Shown: piece after piece, positions 63,852 through 64,000 of the stretch | Layout: each line of letters begins with the position of its first letter | How positions within the stretch are numbered: the first letter of the stretch is position 1 | Assembly (NCBI GenBank): GCA_019638485.1 | Contig: JAHBTP010000001.1 | Location: 186,001-250,000 of the forward strand | Direction: 5' to 3' | DNA from: Ferruginibacter sp. | GTDB taxonomy: Bacteria; Bacteroidota; Bacteroidia; Chitinophagales; Chitinophagaceae | DNA: 64,000 bases | The notes under the pieces: generated by a model | What the model saw: only the letters and a program-made list of their open reading frames with translations | The model's database searches: none | What the model was told of the DNA's origin: nothing | Translations under genes and position numbers: made by a program

Positions 63852-64000
63852 ATGTTGCGCAATGTTCTTAAAGGAACCGGGGTGGCAATTGTTACACCAT
63901 TTCAGGAAGACTATAGTGTAGATTATACAGGCTTAGAAAAGCTAATTAATTATATTATTGATGGAGGTATAAATTATATTGTATCCTTAGGAACAACAGG
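63852..64000 (+). CDS. dapA: 4-hydroxy-tetrahydrodipicolinate synthase (cut by window end)
   Basis: Begins at the ATG at 63852 and runs off the window after 49 codons. KGTGVAIVTPFQEDYSVDYT and the ending SLGTTG are characteristic of DapA, the first committed enzyme of lysine and diaminopimelate synthesis, which condenses pyruvate with aspartate semialdehyde. Only the N-terminus is visible. Confidence 0.93.
   Translation, partial: MLRNVLKGTGVAIVTPFQEDYSVDYTGLEKLINYIIDGGINYIVSLGTT

Overview
The window looks like a chromosomal segment of a low-GC member of the Bacteroidota, most likely in the Chitinophagales/Sphingobacteriales neighbourhood. I base this on TAnnTTTG-type -7 promoter elements and weak Shine-Dalgarno signals. 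Two very large secreted proteins end in type IX secretion (T9SS) sorting domains, and there is a TonB-dependent receptor. Bacteroidota-restricted families are present (DUF4835/PorD, DUF4296, DUF4954, DUF5689), as is an L17 with a C-terminal helix-hairpin-helix extension. Species cannot be named from the sequence.

Layout. 1-740: a broken parDE toxin-antitoxin module (the toxin has an in-frame stop), followed by a boundary-like repeat. 739-8878: a secreted EEP-fold nuclease/phosphatase divergent from a TonB receptor, a DUF5689 lipoprotein and a lamin-tail T9SS protein; together they look like an extracellular nucleic-acid or phosphoester scavenging locus. 9000-31808: mostly housekeeping genes. 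These are htpG; polyprenyl synthase-recJ-methyltransferase; an OmpA-like protein; bamD-rpoZ-coaBC-porD-DUF4296; a two-subunit CoA transferase; DUF922; pckA; aminopeptidase P; pssA-purS-rsmI; an M1 peptidase; glycosyltransferase-rsmG; and tgt. 31859-33133: a small membrane protein, a MITE-like repeat and a lipoprotein. 33232-37185: the alpha ribosomal operon infA-rpmJ-rpsM-rpsK-rpsD-rpoA-rplQ, detached from the usual upstream spc genes. 37311-49652: carA, aroQ, DUF4954, glmS, mgtE, a SET protein, aconitase, PspC, kdsA and a threonine-dehydrogenase-like SDR.

49726-54644 is a plastic zone. It starts at tRNA-Leu(CAG), followed by 102-bp tandem repeats, a membrane protein/XRE regulator pair, a TlpA-like protein, then 3.4 copies of a ~403-bp tandem repeat with perfect hairpins and an AT-rich, gene-poor mosaic. 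54645-60187 holds an Rnk/GreA-like factor and a 1625-residue Ig-rich T9SS protein. 60188-62812 is an accessory block: a large folded repeat, a gene remnant, a DUF6705-like protein and a lipoprotein with a JAMM-like HxH...SxxD signature. The window ends with an L,D-transpeptidase and the start of dapA.

The most interesting points are four. First, the 739-8878 locus resembles a secreted ExeM-type nuclease split into separate proteins (lamin-tail, OB-like and EEP parts) next to its own TonB receptor. Second, two 30-nt boundary sequences (22/30 identical) sit at the edges of the two accessory gene blocks, suggesting a cassette-like mobile unit. Third, there are two recently amplified tandem-repeat arrays. 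Fourth, the Tgt lacks the zinc-binding cysteines.
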